Origin: Clostridia bacterium
GTDB taxonomy: Bacteria; Bacillota; Clostridia; Oscillospirales; UBA644
Length of the DNA stretch: 64,000 bases
Reading direction: 5' to 3'
Assembly (NCBI GenBank): GCA_017427285.1
Contig: JAFRTE010000043.1
Location: 43,876-107,875 of the forward strand
The notes below the pieces were generated by a model. It worked only from the letters and a program-made list of their open reading frames with translations, was not told the DNA's origin and did no database searches. Shown here in pieces: positions 1-8,589 of the stretch (positions within the stretch are counted from its first letter, which is position 1; the number at the start of each line of letters is the position of its first letter). Position numbers and translations under genes: made by a program.

Positions 1-1
1 A

Positions 2-550
2 TACGTTGCCGCAGATCTGCTTTCTCAGGCGGAGCACGACGAGCTTGCGTCGTCCGTTTTGATCTGTTTTTCTGAAGAAAAAGCAAGAAGAGTTGAAAAG
101 CAGATCGAAATACAGCTGCAGTCCCTTTCACGCAGAGAAATCATTATAAGATCGCTGAAAAACAACGGCGCCGCAATTATTTGCGACGGCATCGAAAACG
201 CGCTTGAAATCGCAAACAAAATCGCGCCCGAGCATCTTGAGCTTTGCGTTAATGAACCGTTCAAATATCTCGATTCGGTAAAAAATGCCGGTTCGGTCTT
301 TCTTGGCTACTATTCGCCCGAGCCGCTCGGAGATTATTACGCAGGACCGAATCACGTGCTTCCCACATCCGGCACGGCGAGATTTTTCTCTCCTCTTTCC
401 GTCGAAAGCTTTACGAAAACAAGTTCTTTCATATATTATACTGCCTCCGCTCTGTCAAAGGCGGCGTCTGATATAACGGCGATAGCGCGTGCGGAAAGAC
501 TGACCGCGCATGCGAATGCAATAGAAATAAGGAACGGTAAACAAAAATGA
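2..550 (+). CDS. hisD: Histidinol dehydrogenase, C-terminal part (5' end outside window)
   Basis: HisD is the NAD-dependent enzyme that oxidises L-histidinol to L-histidine, the last two steps of the pathway. The frame is open from base 2, so the N-terminal part lies upstream of the window. The visible part has the family signatures: SQAEHD near the start, APEHLEL, the GDYYAGPNHVLPT block with zinc and catalytic residues, and the closing LTAHANAIEIR with the last zinc-ligand His. Its stop overlaps the hisC start (ATGA at 547-550), so the genes are translationally coupled. No reason to doubt the assignment. Confidence 0.97.
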   Translation, partial: YVAADLLSQAEHDELASSVLICFSEEKARRVEKQIEIQLQSLSRREIIIRSLKNNGAAIICDGIENALEIANKIAPEHLELCVNEPFKYLDSVKNAGSVFLGYYSPEPLGDYYAGPNHVLPTSGTARFFSPLSVESFTKTSSFIYYTASALSKAASDITAIARAERLTAHANAIEIRNGKQK

Positions 551-1611
551 CTTTCGGAAACAAACTCAAAGATACGGAAGAGTACATTCCGCAAACGTAT
601 ACACCCGCAATGATCCGTCTTGACTCAAACGAGAGTTATGCGGATATGCCGGACGAGATGAAAAACAAAGTCCTAGCCGAAATCAGCGCGCAGGCGTTCA
701 ACAGATACCCCGATCCTGCCGCCAACGCGCTTTGCAAGGCGTTTGCGGATTATTGCGGACTTTATGCGGCAAACGTAGTTGCGGGAAACGGAAGCGACGA
801 GCTGATTTCAATAATGTGTTCCGCGCTGCTGCCCTCGCATTCAAGAGTACTTGTTCTGTCTCCCGATTTTTCCGTATACAGAATTTATGCCAATCTTTAT
901 GAAAACACCGTAATCACGGTAGACAAAGACGAAGATCTTAATTTCGACATTGAAAATGTTATTTCAGTTGCGAAATCCCGAGCGGTAGATCTGATAATTT
1001 TTTCAAATCCGTGCAATCCAACGGGACAGGGAATAACGGCTGCCGATGCGGAAAAGCTTATCTCGTCCGTAAACTGCGCCGTTTGCGTTGACGAGGCGTA
1101 TATGGAATTCTGGACCGCAAACGAAACGGTCCTGCCATTAATAAACAGATACGATAATCTTATCGTGCTCAAAACGCTCTCGAAGGCGTTCGGCATGGCA
1201 GGTTTCCGCCTCGGGTTTGCCGTAGCGGGGATGGATACCGTATCTCTTTTCAGAAAAGCGAAAATGCCGTATAACGTAAACGTGCTCTCGCAGGCAGCGG
1301 GACTTGCGGCGATGAAAAACAGAGAATATCTCAAAAACATGACTTCTCAGATAATTGCGAGAAAAAATATGCTTTATGAGTCCGTAAAACCGCTTGAAAA
1401 CGCGGATTTTAAAGTATTTGATACAAAAACCAATTTTATTACCGTAAAAACGCCGAATGCGTCCGCAATTCACTCTTATCTTCTGAAAAACAATATTTCC
1501 GTTCGATACATTGCTCCGGATTTTCTGCGTATCACCGCGGGAACGAGGGGCGAAAACGACATGCTTAAAACCAAACTGGAGGCAGCACTGAATGAGACAG
1601 GAATTCATTAA
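547..1611 (+). CDS. hisC: Histidinol-phosphate aminotransferase
   Basis: PLP-dependent class I/II aminotransferase that converts imidazole-acetol phosphate and glutamate to histidinol phosphate. It has 354 residues, the normal length. Visible motifs are SNPCNPTG near residues 153-160, D182 in VDEAY, the PLP-binding lysine K213 in TLSKAFGMAGFRLGF, and an Arg just after it. It overlaps hisD by 4 bp and hisB by 20 bp. HisC-type enzymes of Bacillota can also transaminate aromatic keto acids. The Phe operon downstream brings no aminotransferase of its own, so a dual role is possible; that is inference. Confidence 0.97.
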   Translation: MTFGNKLKDTEEYIPQTYTPAMIRLDSNESYADMPDEMKNKVLAEISAQAFNRYPDPAANALCKAFADYCGLYAANVVAGNGSDELISIMCSALLPSHSRVLVLSPDFSVYRIYANLYENTVITVDKDEDLNFDIENVISVAKSRAVDLIIFSNPCNPTGQGITAADAEKLISSVNCAVCVDEAYMEFWTANETVLPLINRYDNLIVLKTLSKAFGMAGFRLGFAVAGMDTVSLFRKAKMPYNVNVLSQAAGLAAMKNREYLKNMTSQIIARKNMLYESVKPLENADFKVFDTKTNFITVKTPNASAIHSYLLKNNISVRYIAPDFLRITAGTRGENDMLKTKLEAALNETGIH

Positions 1612-2173
1612 CAGACAAACGGCCGAAACACGTATTTCCGTTAATCTGTCCGTAGACGGCACGGGCTCTTTCGACGGATCGTCGGGTATCGGATTTTTTG
1701 ACCACATGCTCAATTCGTTTGCGGTCCACGGAGGATTCGACATTGTGCTGAGTGCAAAAGGCGATCTTAACGTTGACTGTCACCATACCGTTGAAGATAT
1801 AGGTATAGTCCTCGGAAAAGCGTTTTACGGAGCGTTGGGAGACAAGCGCGGCATAGCCCGCTTCGGCAGCTGCGCGATACCTATGGACGAAGCTCTGGCG
1901 AGAGCGGTTGTCGATATCTCGGGCAGACCGTACCTCGTTTTTGACGCAGAGTTTAAAGACAGCAAGGTCGGAGAGTTTGACACGTGCCTTACCGAAGAGT
2001 TTTTCAGAGCGTTTGCGTTCAACGCAGGCATAACTCTTCATCTCGCGCTTTTATACGGCAGCAATTCTCACCACTGCATAGAAGCGCTGTTTAAATCGTC
2101 TGCCCGCGCCCTGAAAGCCGCCGTTAAAATCGACGGGGAAAGTATTCCGAGCACGAAGGATTTTATTGAATGA
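1592..2173 (+). CDS. hisB: Imidazoleglycerol-phosphate dehydratase
   Basis: Monofunctional HisB (193 residues), a Mn-dependent dehydratase that makes imidazole-acetol phosphate. The histidine-rich metal motifs are intact: FFDHMLN, CHHTVEDIG and SHHCIEALFK. No N-terminal histidinol-phosphatase domain is fused as in enterobacteria. The start ATG lies inside the end of hisC and is preceded by GGAGG, and the stop overlaps the hisH start by 4 bp. Confidence 0.97.
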   Translation: MRQEFINRQTAETRISVNLSVDGTGSFDGSSGIGFFDHMLNSFAVHGGFDIVLSAKGDLNVDCHHTVEDIGIVLGKAFYGALGDKRGIARFGSCAIPMDEALARAVVDISGRPYLVFDAEFKDSKVGEFDTCLTEEFFRAFAFNAGITLHLALLYGSNSHHCIEALFKSSARALKAAVKIDGESIPSTKDFIE

Positions 2174-2805
2174 AGCTTGCGATAGTTGACTACGGGGCTG
2201 GAAATCTGCGCTCGGTCGTTAAAGCGTTTGATTTTATCGGACAGGATTGCGTAATAACGTCTTCAAAAGACGTAATAAACTCGTGCGCAGGTGTCGTCCT
2301 TCCGGGCGTAGGAGCATTCAGGGAAGCGGCAAACAAGCTGAAAGCCGCCGGGCTCTGGGATCATTTAAAGGCGGAGGCCAAAAAAGGAAAGGCGCTTTTC
2401 GGGATATGCCTTGGAATGCAGCTTTTGTTTGACGGAAGCACCGAGTTCGGATATTCGGAAGGGCTCGGGTTGATAGAGGGCTCCGTTGACGGAATAGATA
2501 CCGGCGGAAAGCCGCTCAAAATACCTCATATCGGCTGGAACACCCTGCTTTTCAATAAAAAAACCGCCCTTTTTGAAGGTATGGATTACGGAACTTACGT
2601 TTACTTCGTCCATTCTTTTTCCGCAAAAACGTCCGATGAAAACGTAACCGCCTTTACCGATTACGGCGTGAAGACGGTAGCGTCGGCAGAGAAAAAAAAT
2701 GTGCTCGGCACGCAGTTCCATCCCGAAAAAAGCGGCGAAGAAGGACTTAAAATTCTCAGAAATTTCTGTAATATGGTGAAACATGATAATTTTACCTGCA
2801 ATTGA
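2170..2805 (+). CDS. hisH: Imidazole glycerol phosphate synthase, glutaminase subunit
   Basis: Class I glutamine amidotransferase that supplies ammonia to HisF. It has 211 residues. The oxyanion motif PGVGAF, the nucleophile Cys80 in GICLGMQLLF and the His/Glu pair in GTQFHPEKSG form a complete catalytic triad. It overlaps hisA by 23 bp. HisH and HisF are not adjacent (hisA lies between), which is the common hisHAF order. Confidence 0.97.
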   Translation: MKLAIVDYGAGNLRSVVKAFDFIGQDCVITSSKDVINSCAGVVLPGVGAFREAANKLKAAGLWDHLKAEAKKGKALFGICLGMQLLFDGSTEFGYSEGLGLIEGSVDGIDTGGKPLKIPHIGWNTLLFNKKTALFEGMDYGTYVYFVHSFSAKTSDENVTAFTDYGVKTVASAEKKNVLGTQFHPEKSGEEGLKILRNFCNMVKHDNFTCN

Positions 2806-3499
2806 CATAAAAGACGGTCAGTGCGTCCGTTTGCTTCGCGGAGAGTTCGGCACCGTGCATAAAGTAGCGGAAAGCCCGGAAATATCCGCCCGAAACTTTA
2901 TAGAAAAAGGCGCGGGATTTCTTCATGTAGTCGACCTTGACGGAGCGCTGATGAAAAAGCCCGTGAATATCGAAACGGTAAAAAGAATAATAAATCTCGG
3001 CGTCCCCGTTGAGATCGGGGGCGGGATCCGCACGGAAAAAGATTTTGAAACATACGCCGAGCTTGGAGCGAAAAGAATAGTCCTCGGATCCGTTGCATTA
3101 ACGGATAAAGCGCTCGTCAAACGCTGCGCCGATAATTATCCGTCCCTTACGGCAGTAGGAATAGACGCGAAAAACGGTTTTGTTTCAACGGAGGGCTGGC
3201 TTTGCAACGGCAACGTTGAATATACCGAGCTTGCAAAAGAAGTTGAAGCAATAGGCGTAAGATACGTTATTTTTACGGATATCGCCAGAGACGGCACTCT
3301 TGAGGGCCCCAATTTAGAGCAGCTGTCCCGTCTCAAAAACGCAGTATCCGTAAATATCATCGCGTCGGGCGGCATCCGCGACATAAACGATATAAAAAAC
3401 TGCAAATCACTCGGTATTTACGGCGCCGTTTGCGGAAAATCACTTTATTCGGGTACCCTTGACCTGCGGGAGGCGATCGAATGCTCGCAAAAAGAATAA
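2783..3499 (+). CDS. hisA: ProFAR isomerase (1-(5-phosphoribosyl)-5-[(5-phosphoribosylamino)methylideneamino]imidazole-4-carboxamide isomerase)
   Basis: A beta/alpha-barrel isomerase that performs the Amadori rearrangement of ProFAR to PRFAR. It has 238 residues. The catalytic Asp8 is in the N-terminal [12 protein letters not shown] block, the second acid is in [14 protein letters not shown], and the phosphate-binding loops VEIGGGIR and IIASGGIR are intact. It overlaps hisH and hisF (19 bp), so it is part of one transcript. Confidence 0.97.
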   Translation: MIILPAIDIKDGQCVRLLRGEFGTVHKVAESPEISARNFIEKGAGFLHVVDLDGALMKKPVNIETVKRIINLGVPVEIGGGIRTEKDFETYAELGAKRIVLGSVALTDKALVKRCADNYPSLTAVGIDAKNGFVSTEGWLCNGNVEYTELAKEVEAIGVRYVIFTDIARDGTLEGPNLEQLSRLKNAVSVNIIASGGIRDINDIKNCKSLGIYGAVCGKSLYSGTLDLREAIECSQKE

Positions 3500-4284
3500 T
3501 TCCGTGTCTCGACATAAACAACGGACGTGTTGTAAAGGGAACTAAATTTATACACCTCCGTGACGTCGGCGATCCTGCGTCCATAGCCAAGGAATACAAC
3601 GCTCAGGGAGCGGATGAAATAGTTTTTCTTGATATCACCGCTTCAAGCGAAGGAAGAGGAACGCTTCTTGACGTTATAGAGCGCACCGCAAGCGAAGTTT
3701 TTCTGCCCGTTACCGTCGGCGGAGGGATAAGAACGACTGACGACATAAAGGAGATCCTCCGCGTAGGTGCGGATAAAATATCCGTAAATTCCGCGGCGGT
3801 CAAGGATGAAACGCTTGTTTCAAGAGCCGCCGACATGTTCGGGTCGCAATGCGTCGTAGTAGCGATAGACGTAAAGCGCGTCCCTTCAAAAAATGAGTAT
3901 AACGGCGTATTTCCGTCCGATTTCGGAACGGACATAGACGATTTTCACGTTGTTATCCACGGCGGAAGGACAGACACGGGAATAAACGCCGTTGAGTGGG
4001 CAAAGAGAGTTGAAAAGCTCGGGGCGGGAGAAATACTTCTTACCTCAATGGATACCGACGGAGTAAAAAAGGGATTTGATATCGAAATCACGAAAATCAT
4101 CTCCGACGCGGTATCGATACCGGTAATCGCCTCGGGAGGATGCGGAAGTCTTGAAGATTTCCGCGATGTTTTCAGAGAAACGGACGCTTCCGCCGCACTT
4201 GCCGCGTCGCTTTTCCATTTCGGGGAGCTTTCGGTGCCTCAGGTTAAAAACTATCTGAAAGAACAGGAGATACCTGTAAGATGA
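3481..4284 (+). CDS. hisF: Imidazole glycerol phosphate synthase, cyclase subunit
   Basis: HisF closes the imidazole ring using ammonia from HisH and releases AICAR. The catalytic Asp11 (CLDI) and Asp130 (VAIDVKRV) are present, as are the phosphate loops VTVGGGIR and IASGGCGS and the LTSMDTDG strand. At 267 residues it is about 15 longer than usual. The extra sequence lies at residues ~134-155, between VKRVPS and HGGRT, where typical HisF has a short loop. The frame is clean on both sides, so this is an insertion and not a frameshift. Confidence 0.96.
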   Translation: MLAKRIIPCLDINNGRVVKGTKFIHLRDVGDPASIAKEYNAQGADEIVFLDITASSEGRGTLLDVIERTASEVFLPVTVGGGIRTTDDIKEILRVGADKISVNSAAVKDETLVSRAADMFGSQCVVVAIDVKRVPSKNEYNGVFPSDFGTDIDDFHVVIHGGRTDTGINAVEWAKRVEKLGAGEILLTSMDTDGVKKGFDIEITKIISDAVSIPVIASGGCGSLEDFRDVFRETDASAALAASLFHFGELSVPQVKNYLKEQEIPVR

Positions 4285-4607
4285 GCTGGGAAGATAAGAT
4301 TTTTTGCGGCAGAGAGCTTGTTCCCGCAATTATAACCGACTGTGAAAACGGCGAAGTGCTCATGCTTGCGTATATGAACAGAGAATCGTTTAAAAAGACT
4401 CTGGAAACCGGAAAAACATGGTTTTTTTCCCGTTCGAGAAACACTCTCTGGAACAAGGGAGAGACGAGCGGACACTGGCAATACGTTAAATCGGTAAAAA
4501 GCGACTGCGACAACGATACGCTGCTCATTTCCGTTAAGCAAATCGGTCCCGCATGCCATACGGGAGCGCGCAGCTGCTTTTTCAATATTATTACGGAGGG
4601 AAAATGA
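4281..4607 (+). CDS. hisI: Phosphoribosyl-AMP cyclohydrolase
   Basis: Zn/Mg-dependent hydrolase that opens the adenine ring of PR-AMP. It has 108 residues, the usual size of a stand-alone HisI. The metal-binding aspartates are in SDCDNDTLL and the zinc cysteines in the CHTGARSC region. It overlaps hisF by 4 bp and is separate from hisE, unlike the fused HisIE of enterobacteria. Confidence 0.96.
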   Translation: MSWEDKIFCGRELVPAIITDCENGEVLMLAYMNRESFKKTLETGKTWFFSRSRNTLWNKGETSGHWQYVKSVKSDCDNDTLLISVKQIGPACHTGARSCFFNIITEGK

Positions 4608-4951
4608 AAGACACGTTAAACGAACTTTACGAAGTTGTTCTGTCAAGAAAAAACGAAAAGGCGGAAGGGTCTTATACCTGCTACCTTTTTGAAAAAGGTC
4701 TTGACAAGATATTGAAAAAAGTGGGAGAAGAATGTTCCGAAACCATAATAGCGGCAAAAAACGCCGAAAACATCGACAATAATGAGAAAAAAGCGGACGT
4801 TATAGGCGAAATATGCGACCTTTTTTATCACGTTACCGTGATGATGGCGCAGCTCGGCGTTACTCCCGACGAGGTGAACGCGGAGCTTGAAAAGCGGTCG
4901 CTGAAAACGGGAAATCTCAAAACTTTTCATACGACAGACAAAAACACGTAA
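4604..4951 (+). CDS. hisE: Phosphoribosyl-ATP pyrophosphatase
   Basis: MazG-like all-alpha pyrophosphohydrolase that converts PR-ATP to PR-AMP. I start it at the ATG at 4604, which overlaps the hisI stop and follows a GGAGG-type site. This gives 115 residues beginning [12 protein letters not shown]. An in-frame ATG at 4553 would add 17 residues overlapping hisI and is unlikely. The metal-binding [10 protein letters not shown] helix is visible. This is the last gene of the histidine operon in the window; no clear intrinsic terminator follows before the next promoter. Confidence 0.95.
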   Translation: MKDTLNELYEVVLSRKNEKAEGSYTCYLFEKGLDKILKKVGEECSETIIAAKNAENIDNNEKKADVIGEICDLFYHVTVMMAQLGVTPDEVNAELEKRSLKTGNLKTFHTTDKNT

Positions 4952-4995
4952 CCAAACTCAAATTCGAAAAAATTGTAAAATCGGGAAGTTCGCTC

Positions 4996-5023
4996 TTGAC
5001 AATGTCGATAAATGTGATATAAT
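4996..5023 (+). promoter_or_regulatory. Promoter of the Phe leader / aro operon
   Basis: TTGACA at 4996-5001 and TATAAT at 5018-5023, spacer 16 bp. It lies in the hisE-aroF gap, about 30 bp upstream of the leader-peptide start. It gives the aromatic operon its own transcript, independent of his read-through. Confidence 0.85.
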
Positions 5024-5051
5024 ACGCACATATTAATTTTCGGAGCAGAAA

Positions 5052-5138
5052 ATGAAAAGATTTCGTCTTTTTACAGCTGAATACTTCTTTTTCGGTTTTG
5101 CATTTTTCTTTAAGCAAAGCCCTGTTGTGTTTGGCTGA
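5052..5138 (+). CDS. Phenylalanine-rich leader peptide of the aro/pheA operon
   Basis: A 28-codon ORF with a ribosome binding site (CGGAG at 5041-5045) 6 nt before its ATG. Ten of the 28 codons are Phe, and nine residues in the middle read FFFGFAFFF, preceded by one Tyr. The protein has no other plausible function. It resembles in composition the enterobacterial pheA leader peptide, in which ribosomes stall on Phe codons when charged tRNA-Phe is short. It sits between a good promoter and a terminator hairpin in front of a Phe biosynthesis operon. The codon reading and context are seen; the stalling mechanism is inferred from the known pheL system. Confidence 0.9.
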   Translation: MKRFRLFTAEYFFFGFAFFFKQSPVVFG

Positions 5139-5226
5139 AAAGGTGTAAAGAATTTCGAGCGATCGCTCCTAACGACAATACACATTAAACTCACAGCTGA
5201 GCACAGGCTGTGAGCTTTTTATTTTT
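5121..5226 (+). promoter_or_regulatory. Transcription attenuator (terminator with candidate antiterminator)
   Basis: An intrinsic terminator occupies 5190-5226: CTCACAGC (5190-5197) pairs with GCTGTGAG (5207-5214) around a 9-nt loop, followed by CTTTTTATTTTT. It ends 12 nt before the aroF start, so it must be bypassed to express the operon. A competing pairing is possible between the end of the leader ORF and the terminator: 5121-5125 with 5203-5207, and 5133-5137 with 5194-5198. A ribosome stalled on the Phe codons would leave 5121-5137 free to form it, while a ribosome at the stop codon (5138) would mask it. The hairpin is clear; the antiterminator is a proposal. Confidence 0.85.
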
Positions 5227-5238
5227 CGGAGGTTTATT

Positions 5239-6243
5239 ATGATAGTACTTTTGAAGCCCAATCCGGACAAGGCGCAACTTGACAGTCTTATAAAATGGCT
5301 TGAATCAAAGGGCGTGGAAATCCATCCGACTGTGGGAACAACTCAGACGATACTCGGACTTGTAGGCGACACCTCGCATCTTGATATCGATCTGATTTCG
5401 GCGCTCGATATAGTTGCGGGCGTACGCAGAGTGCAGGAACCGTACAAAAATGCGAACAGAAAATTCCATCCCGACGATACGGTAATCAAAGTTGGAAACA
5501 CTGTGATCGGCGGAGGAAATCTGACGCTTATTGCCGGTCCGTGCTCGGTTGAATCGGAAGAGCAGATATGCGCTATTGCGAAACAGGTAAAGGAAAGCGG
5601 CGCTACGCTTCTTCGCGGCGGCGCATTCAAGCCGAGGACTTCACCGTATTCTTTCCAGGGGCTGAGAGATGAAGGATTAAAGCTTCTTTCCGTTGCAAAA
5701 AAAATGACGGGACTTCCGATCGTTTCGGAGATAATGGATATTGCTCATCTCGAATCGTTCGACGACGTTGACGTGATACAGGTCGGAGCAAGAAATATGC
5801 AGAATTTTGAGCTCTTAAAGGCGCTCGGAACGATACGCAAGCCGATTTTGCTGAAAAGAGGTCTGTCGTCCACTTACGAAGAGCTTTTAATGAGCGCGGA
5901 ATATATCATGGCGGGCGGCAACAACAATGTTATTCTCTGCGAGCGCGGAATAAGAACGTTTGAAACTTATACAAGAAACACTCTCGATATTTCCGCGATC
6001 CCTGTGCTGAAGCAGCTGAGCCATTTGCCCGTAATTATAGACCCGAGCCACGCATCGGGAAAATCGGCGCTTGTTGTCCCCCTCGCATGCGCAGCCGTTG
6101 CCACGGGAGCGGACGGACTTATCATAGAAGTACATAACGATCCCGAGCACGCGCTTTGCGACGGTCCGCAGTCAATACGGCCAGAAGCGTTTGACGCTCT
6201 CGTTAAAAAACTCGGTAAGATCTCAGCGGCCGTAAAGGAATAA
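5239..6243 (+). CDS. aroF: 3-deoxy-7-phosphoheptulonate (DAHP) synthase, type I-beta with N-terminal regulatory domain
   Basis: First shikimate-pathway step: phosphoenolpyruvate plus erythrose 4-phosphate to DAHP. It has 334 residues. Residues ~1-70 form a ferredoxin-like regulatory domain, as in the Thermotoga-type enzyme, where Phe or Tyr binding gives feedback inhibition. The catalytic barrel follows with AGPCSVES, RGGAFKPRTSPYSFQG and DPSHASGK. The start follows CGGAGG immediately after the attenuator. Enzyme feedback and transcription attenuation would then both respond to the end product; the ligand cannot be read from sequence. Confidence 0.95.
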   Translation: MIVLLKPNPDKAQLDSLIKWLESKGVEIHPTVGTTQTILGLVGDTSHLDIDLISALDIVAGVRRVQEPYKNANRKFHPDDTVIKVGNTVIGGGNLTLIAGPCSVESEEQICAIAKQVKESGATLLRGGAFKPRTSPYSFQGLRDEGLKLLSVAKKMTGLPIVSEIMDIAHLESFDDVDVIQVGARNMQNFELLKALGTIRKPILLKRGLSSTYEELLMSAEYIMAGGNNNVILCERGIRTFETYTRNTLDISAIPVLKQLSHLPVIIDPSHASGKSALVVPLACAAVATGADGLIIEVHNDPEHALCDGPQSIRPEAFDALVKKLGKISAAVKE

Positions 6244-6268
6244 AACAGTTTTTCGGGGAGACACGGAA

Positions 6269-7333
6269 ATGAACAGAAGGACCGTAAGGATAAACGTCGG
6301 AAAAGGGTACGACGTTTATATAGAAAACGGAATACTTTCTCACTGCGGAGAATTATTTAAAAAATCCGCGGGAAATACTCGCGCCGCGATAATCACGGAT
6401 TCGAACGTTGCTAATCTGTATCTTGAAAAAGTTGCTTCGTCCCTAAAAAACGAGGATATCCCCGTTGAAAGCTTTGTTTTTGAGGCGGGCGAAAAATCGA
6501 AAAACATAAATACTCTTACAAGTATCCTTGAATTTCTTGCCGAAAACAGGCTTACGAAAGCGGATACGGTTGTCGCTCTGGGCGGAGGGGTGACCGGCGA
6601 TCTGGCAGGATTTGCAGCGTCGGTTTATTTTCGCGGTATAAATCTTATTCAAATGCCCACTACCCTTCTTTCCGCCGTCGATTCATCGGTCGGAGGAAAA
6701 ACAGCCGTAAATCTCTCTTCCGGAAAAAATCTTGCCGGAACCTTCAAGCAGCCGAAAGCGGTTATCTGCGACCCCGAAACACTTTTAACCCTGCCCGACG
6801 GGGAATTTCGAAACGGTAAGGCGGAGGTTATAAAATACGGCATCCTTTTCAGCAAAGAGCTTTTTGACGGTTTTGCGGACGGTGCGAAAGGAAAAGATAT
6901 CGGGGAAACAATCGAAAGCTGCGTCGCTTTCAAGGGGAAAACGGTGGAAAACGATGAATTTGACAGCGGAGAAAGAAAGCTGCTGAATCTCGGTCACACC
7001 GTAGGACACTCGATAGAAAAATGCAGTAATTTTACCGTTCCTCACGGTTTTGCCGTTGCCGCAGGGATAGCTATAGTTGCGAGAGCAGGCGAAAAAATCG
7101 GTATTACGCAAAACGGAACGGCGAAGGCGATCGAAAACGTACTTGAAAACAACGGACTTCCGATCGATTCCGAATTTTCCGTAAAAGACCTCGTATCTGC
7201 GGCGCTTTCGGACAAAAAACGTGACGGAGACAAAATAACGCTTGTTATTCCCCAAAAAATCGGTAAATGCATATTAAAAGACTTATCTGTAAACGATCTT
7301 GAAGATTTTATTGACAAAGGTAAAAAATACTGA
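6269..7333 (+). CDS. aroB: 3-dehydroquinate synthase
   Basis: NAD- and metal-dependent cyclase that turns DAHP into 3-dehydroquinate. It has 354 residues, normal length. Motifs include LGGGVTGDLAGF, the MPTTLLSAVDSSVGGKTAVN block and the metal-binding NLGHTVGHSIEK and PHGFAVAAGIA. GGGAG precedes the start, and its stop shares one base with the aroA start (TGATG at 7331-7335). Confidence 0.96.
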   Translation: MNRRTVRINVGKGYDVYIENGILSHCGELFKKSAGNTRAAIITDSNVANLYLEKVASSLKNEDIPVESFVFEAGEKSKNINTLTSILEFLAENRLTKADTVVALGGGVTGDLAGFAASVYFRGINLIQMPTTLLSAVDSSVGGKTAVNLSSGKNLAGTFKQPKAVICDPETLLTLPDGEFRNGKAEVIKYGILFSKELFDGFADGAKGKDIGETIESCVAFKGKTVENDEFDSGERKLLNLGHTVGHSIEKCSNFTVPHGFAVAAGIAIVARAGEKIGITQNGTAKAIENVLENNGLPIDSEFSVKDLVSAALSDKKRDGDKITLVIPQKIGKCILKDLSVNDLEDFIDKGKKY

Positions 7334-8589
7334 TGGACGCATGTATTACTCCCTCCCCTCTTTTCGGCAGAATAAACGCCGTCGGTTCTAAATCGGACAT
7401 CCACAGACTGCTGATATGTTCTGCTTTTGCGGATAAAAAAACGGAGATTAGCGGTTTTTTTCTCTCCGATGATATTGCGGCAACCGTAAGATGTATAGAA
7501 GCGTTGGGAGCGTCGGTCGAAATTTACGACGAGAGATGCTTTGTAACCCCGATCGCGAATTATTCCGGAAATCCCTTTCTTGATTGCGGTGAAAGCGGGA
7601 CAACGCTTCGGTTTATGCTTCCGACAGCATGTGCGGTATGCGAAAAAGCCGCTTTTTCCGGCAGCGGAAGATTGCCCGAACGCCCGATAGATGAACTTAT
7701 AGTTGCGTTAAGCTTCGGCGGGGTTGATTTTTCAGGCAAAAAGCTGCCGTTTTCAACAAAAGGGAAGCTGAAATCCGGGGAATACCGGTTGCCGGGGAAT
7801 ATAAGCTCTCAGTATATATCGGGGCTTCTTACGGCGCTCTGTCTTATTGAAGGCAAGAGCGAAATAATGCTTACAACACCTCTCGAGTCTGCCGCATACG
7901 TTGATATGACCCTCGCTACGCTCTCTCTTTTCGGCGCGGAAATTATTGCTGAAAACGGGAAATACACGGTTTACGGCAAAGGAAAGCTCGTATCGCCCGA
8001 AAAGGCGGTCGCAGACGGCGACTGGTCTAACGCTCTCTTTTTTATGGTTGCGGGCGCAATAGGACAAAGCGTTGAAATAAACGGACTTTCACTGTCAAGC
8101 GTTCAGGGAGATAAGGCGGCGGCTGAGATATTAAAGCGTTTCGGCGCAGACGTTGCAGTTAAAAACAATACTGTTTACATTAAACACGATAATCTTTGCG
8201 GATGCGATATAGATATTTCGCAAATTCCCGATACGCTTCCCGCTCTTGCCGTTGCAGCTGCTTTTGCGAACGGAAAATCACTTTTTTTCGGCGGGAAACG
8301 GCTTAGGATGAAAGAGAGCGACAGAATTGCAACGACATGCGACATGATAAACTCGCTCGGAGGAAAAGCTGAGGAAACGGAAGACGGACTTACCGTATAC
8401 GGCAATGGCGGTCTTTCGGGCGGGATCGCAAACGGTGAAAACGATCACAGAATAGTTATGGCTGCCGCAGCTGCGGCATCGGGTTGTAAAGACAAAGTAG
8501 CGATAAAAGGCGTTGAGGCGGTAAATAAATCATATCCGACATTTTTTTCGGATTTTAAAAAGCTCGGAGGGATAGCAGATGTCATCTGA
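7333..8589 (+). CDS. aroA: 3-phosphoshikimate 1-carboxyvinyltransferase (EPSP synthase)
   Basis: Transfers the enolpyruvyl group of PEP to shikimate 3-phosphate. It has 418 residues. It shows the SKSDIHR substrate-binding start, CGESGTTLRFMLP, and RMKESDRIA near the C-terminal third, all diagnostic of AroA. It is coupled to aroB by a one-base overlap and to aroC by 11 bp. Confidence 0.96.
   Translation: MDACITPSPLFGRINAVGSKSDIHRLLICSAFADKKTEISGFFLSDDIAATVRCIEALGASVEIYDERCFVTPIANYSGNPFLDCGESGTTLRFMLPTACAVCEKAAFSGSGRLPERPIDELIVALSFGGVDFSGKKLPFSTKGKLKSGEYRLPGNISSQYISGLLTALCLIEGKSEIMLTTPLESAAYVDMTLATLSLFGAEIIAENGKYTVYGKGKLVSPEKAVADGDWSNALFFMVAGAIGQSVEINGLSLSSVQGDKAAAEILKRFGADVAVKNNTVYIKHDNLCGCDIDISQIPDTLPALAVAAAFANGKSLFFGGKRLRMKESDRIATTCDMINSLGGKAEETEDGLTVYGNGGLSGGIANGENDHRIVMAAAAAASGCKDKVAIKGVEAVNKSYPTFFSDFKKLGGIADVI

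Noticed and set aside
5157..5168. Palindrome GAGCGATCGCTC containing GCGATCGC (HIP1-like octamer)
   Set aside because: Single occurrence in a leader region; more likely part of attenuator RNA folding than a cyanobacterial-type HIP1 repeat.
4952..5238. T-box riboswitch in front of aroF
   Set aside because: No T-box consensus or specifier stem seen; the Phe-rich ORF with terminator explains the region better.
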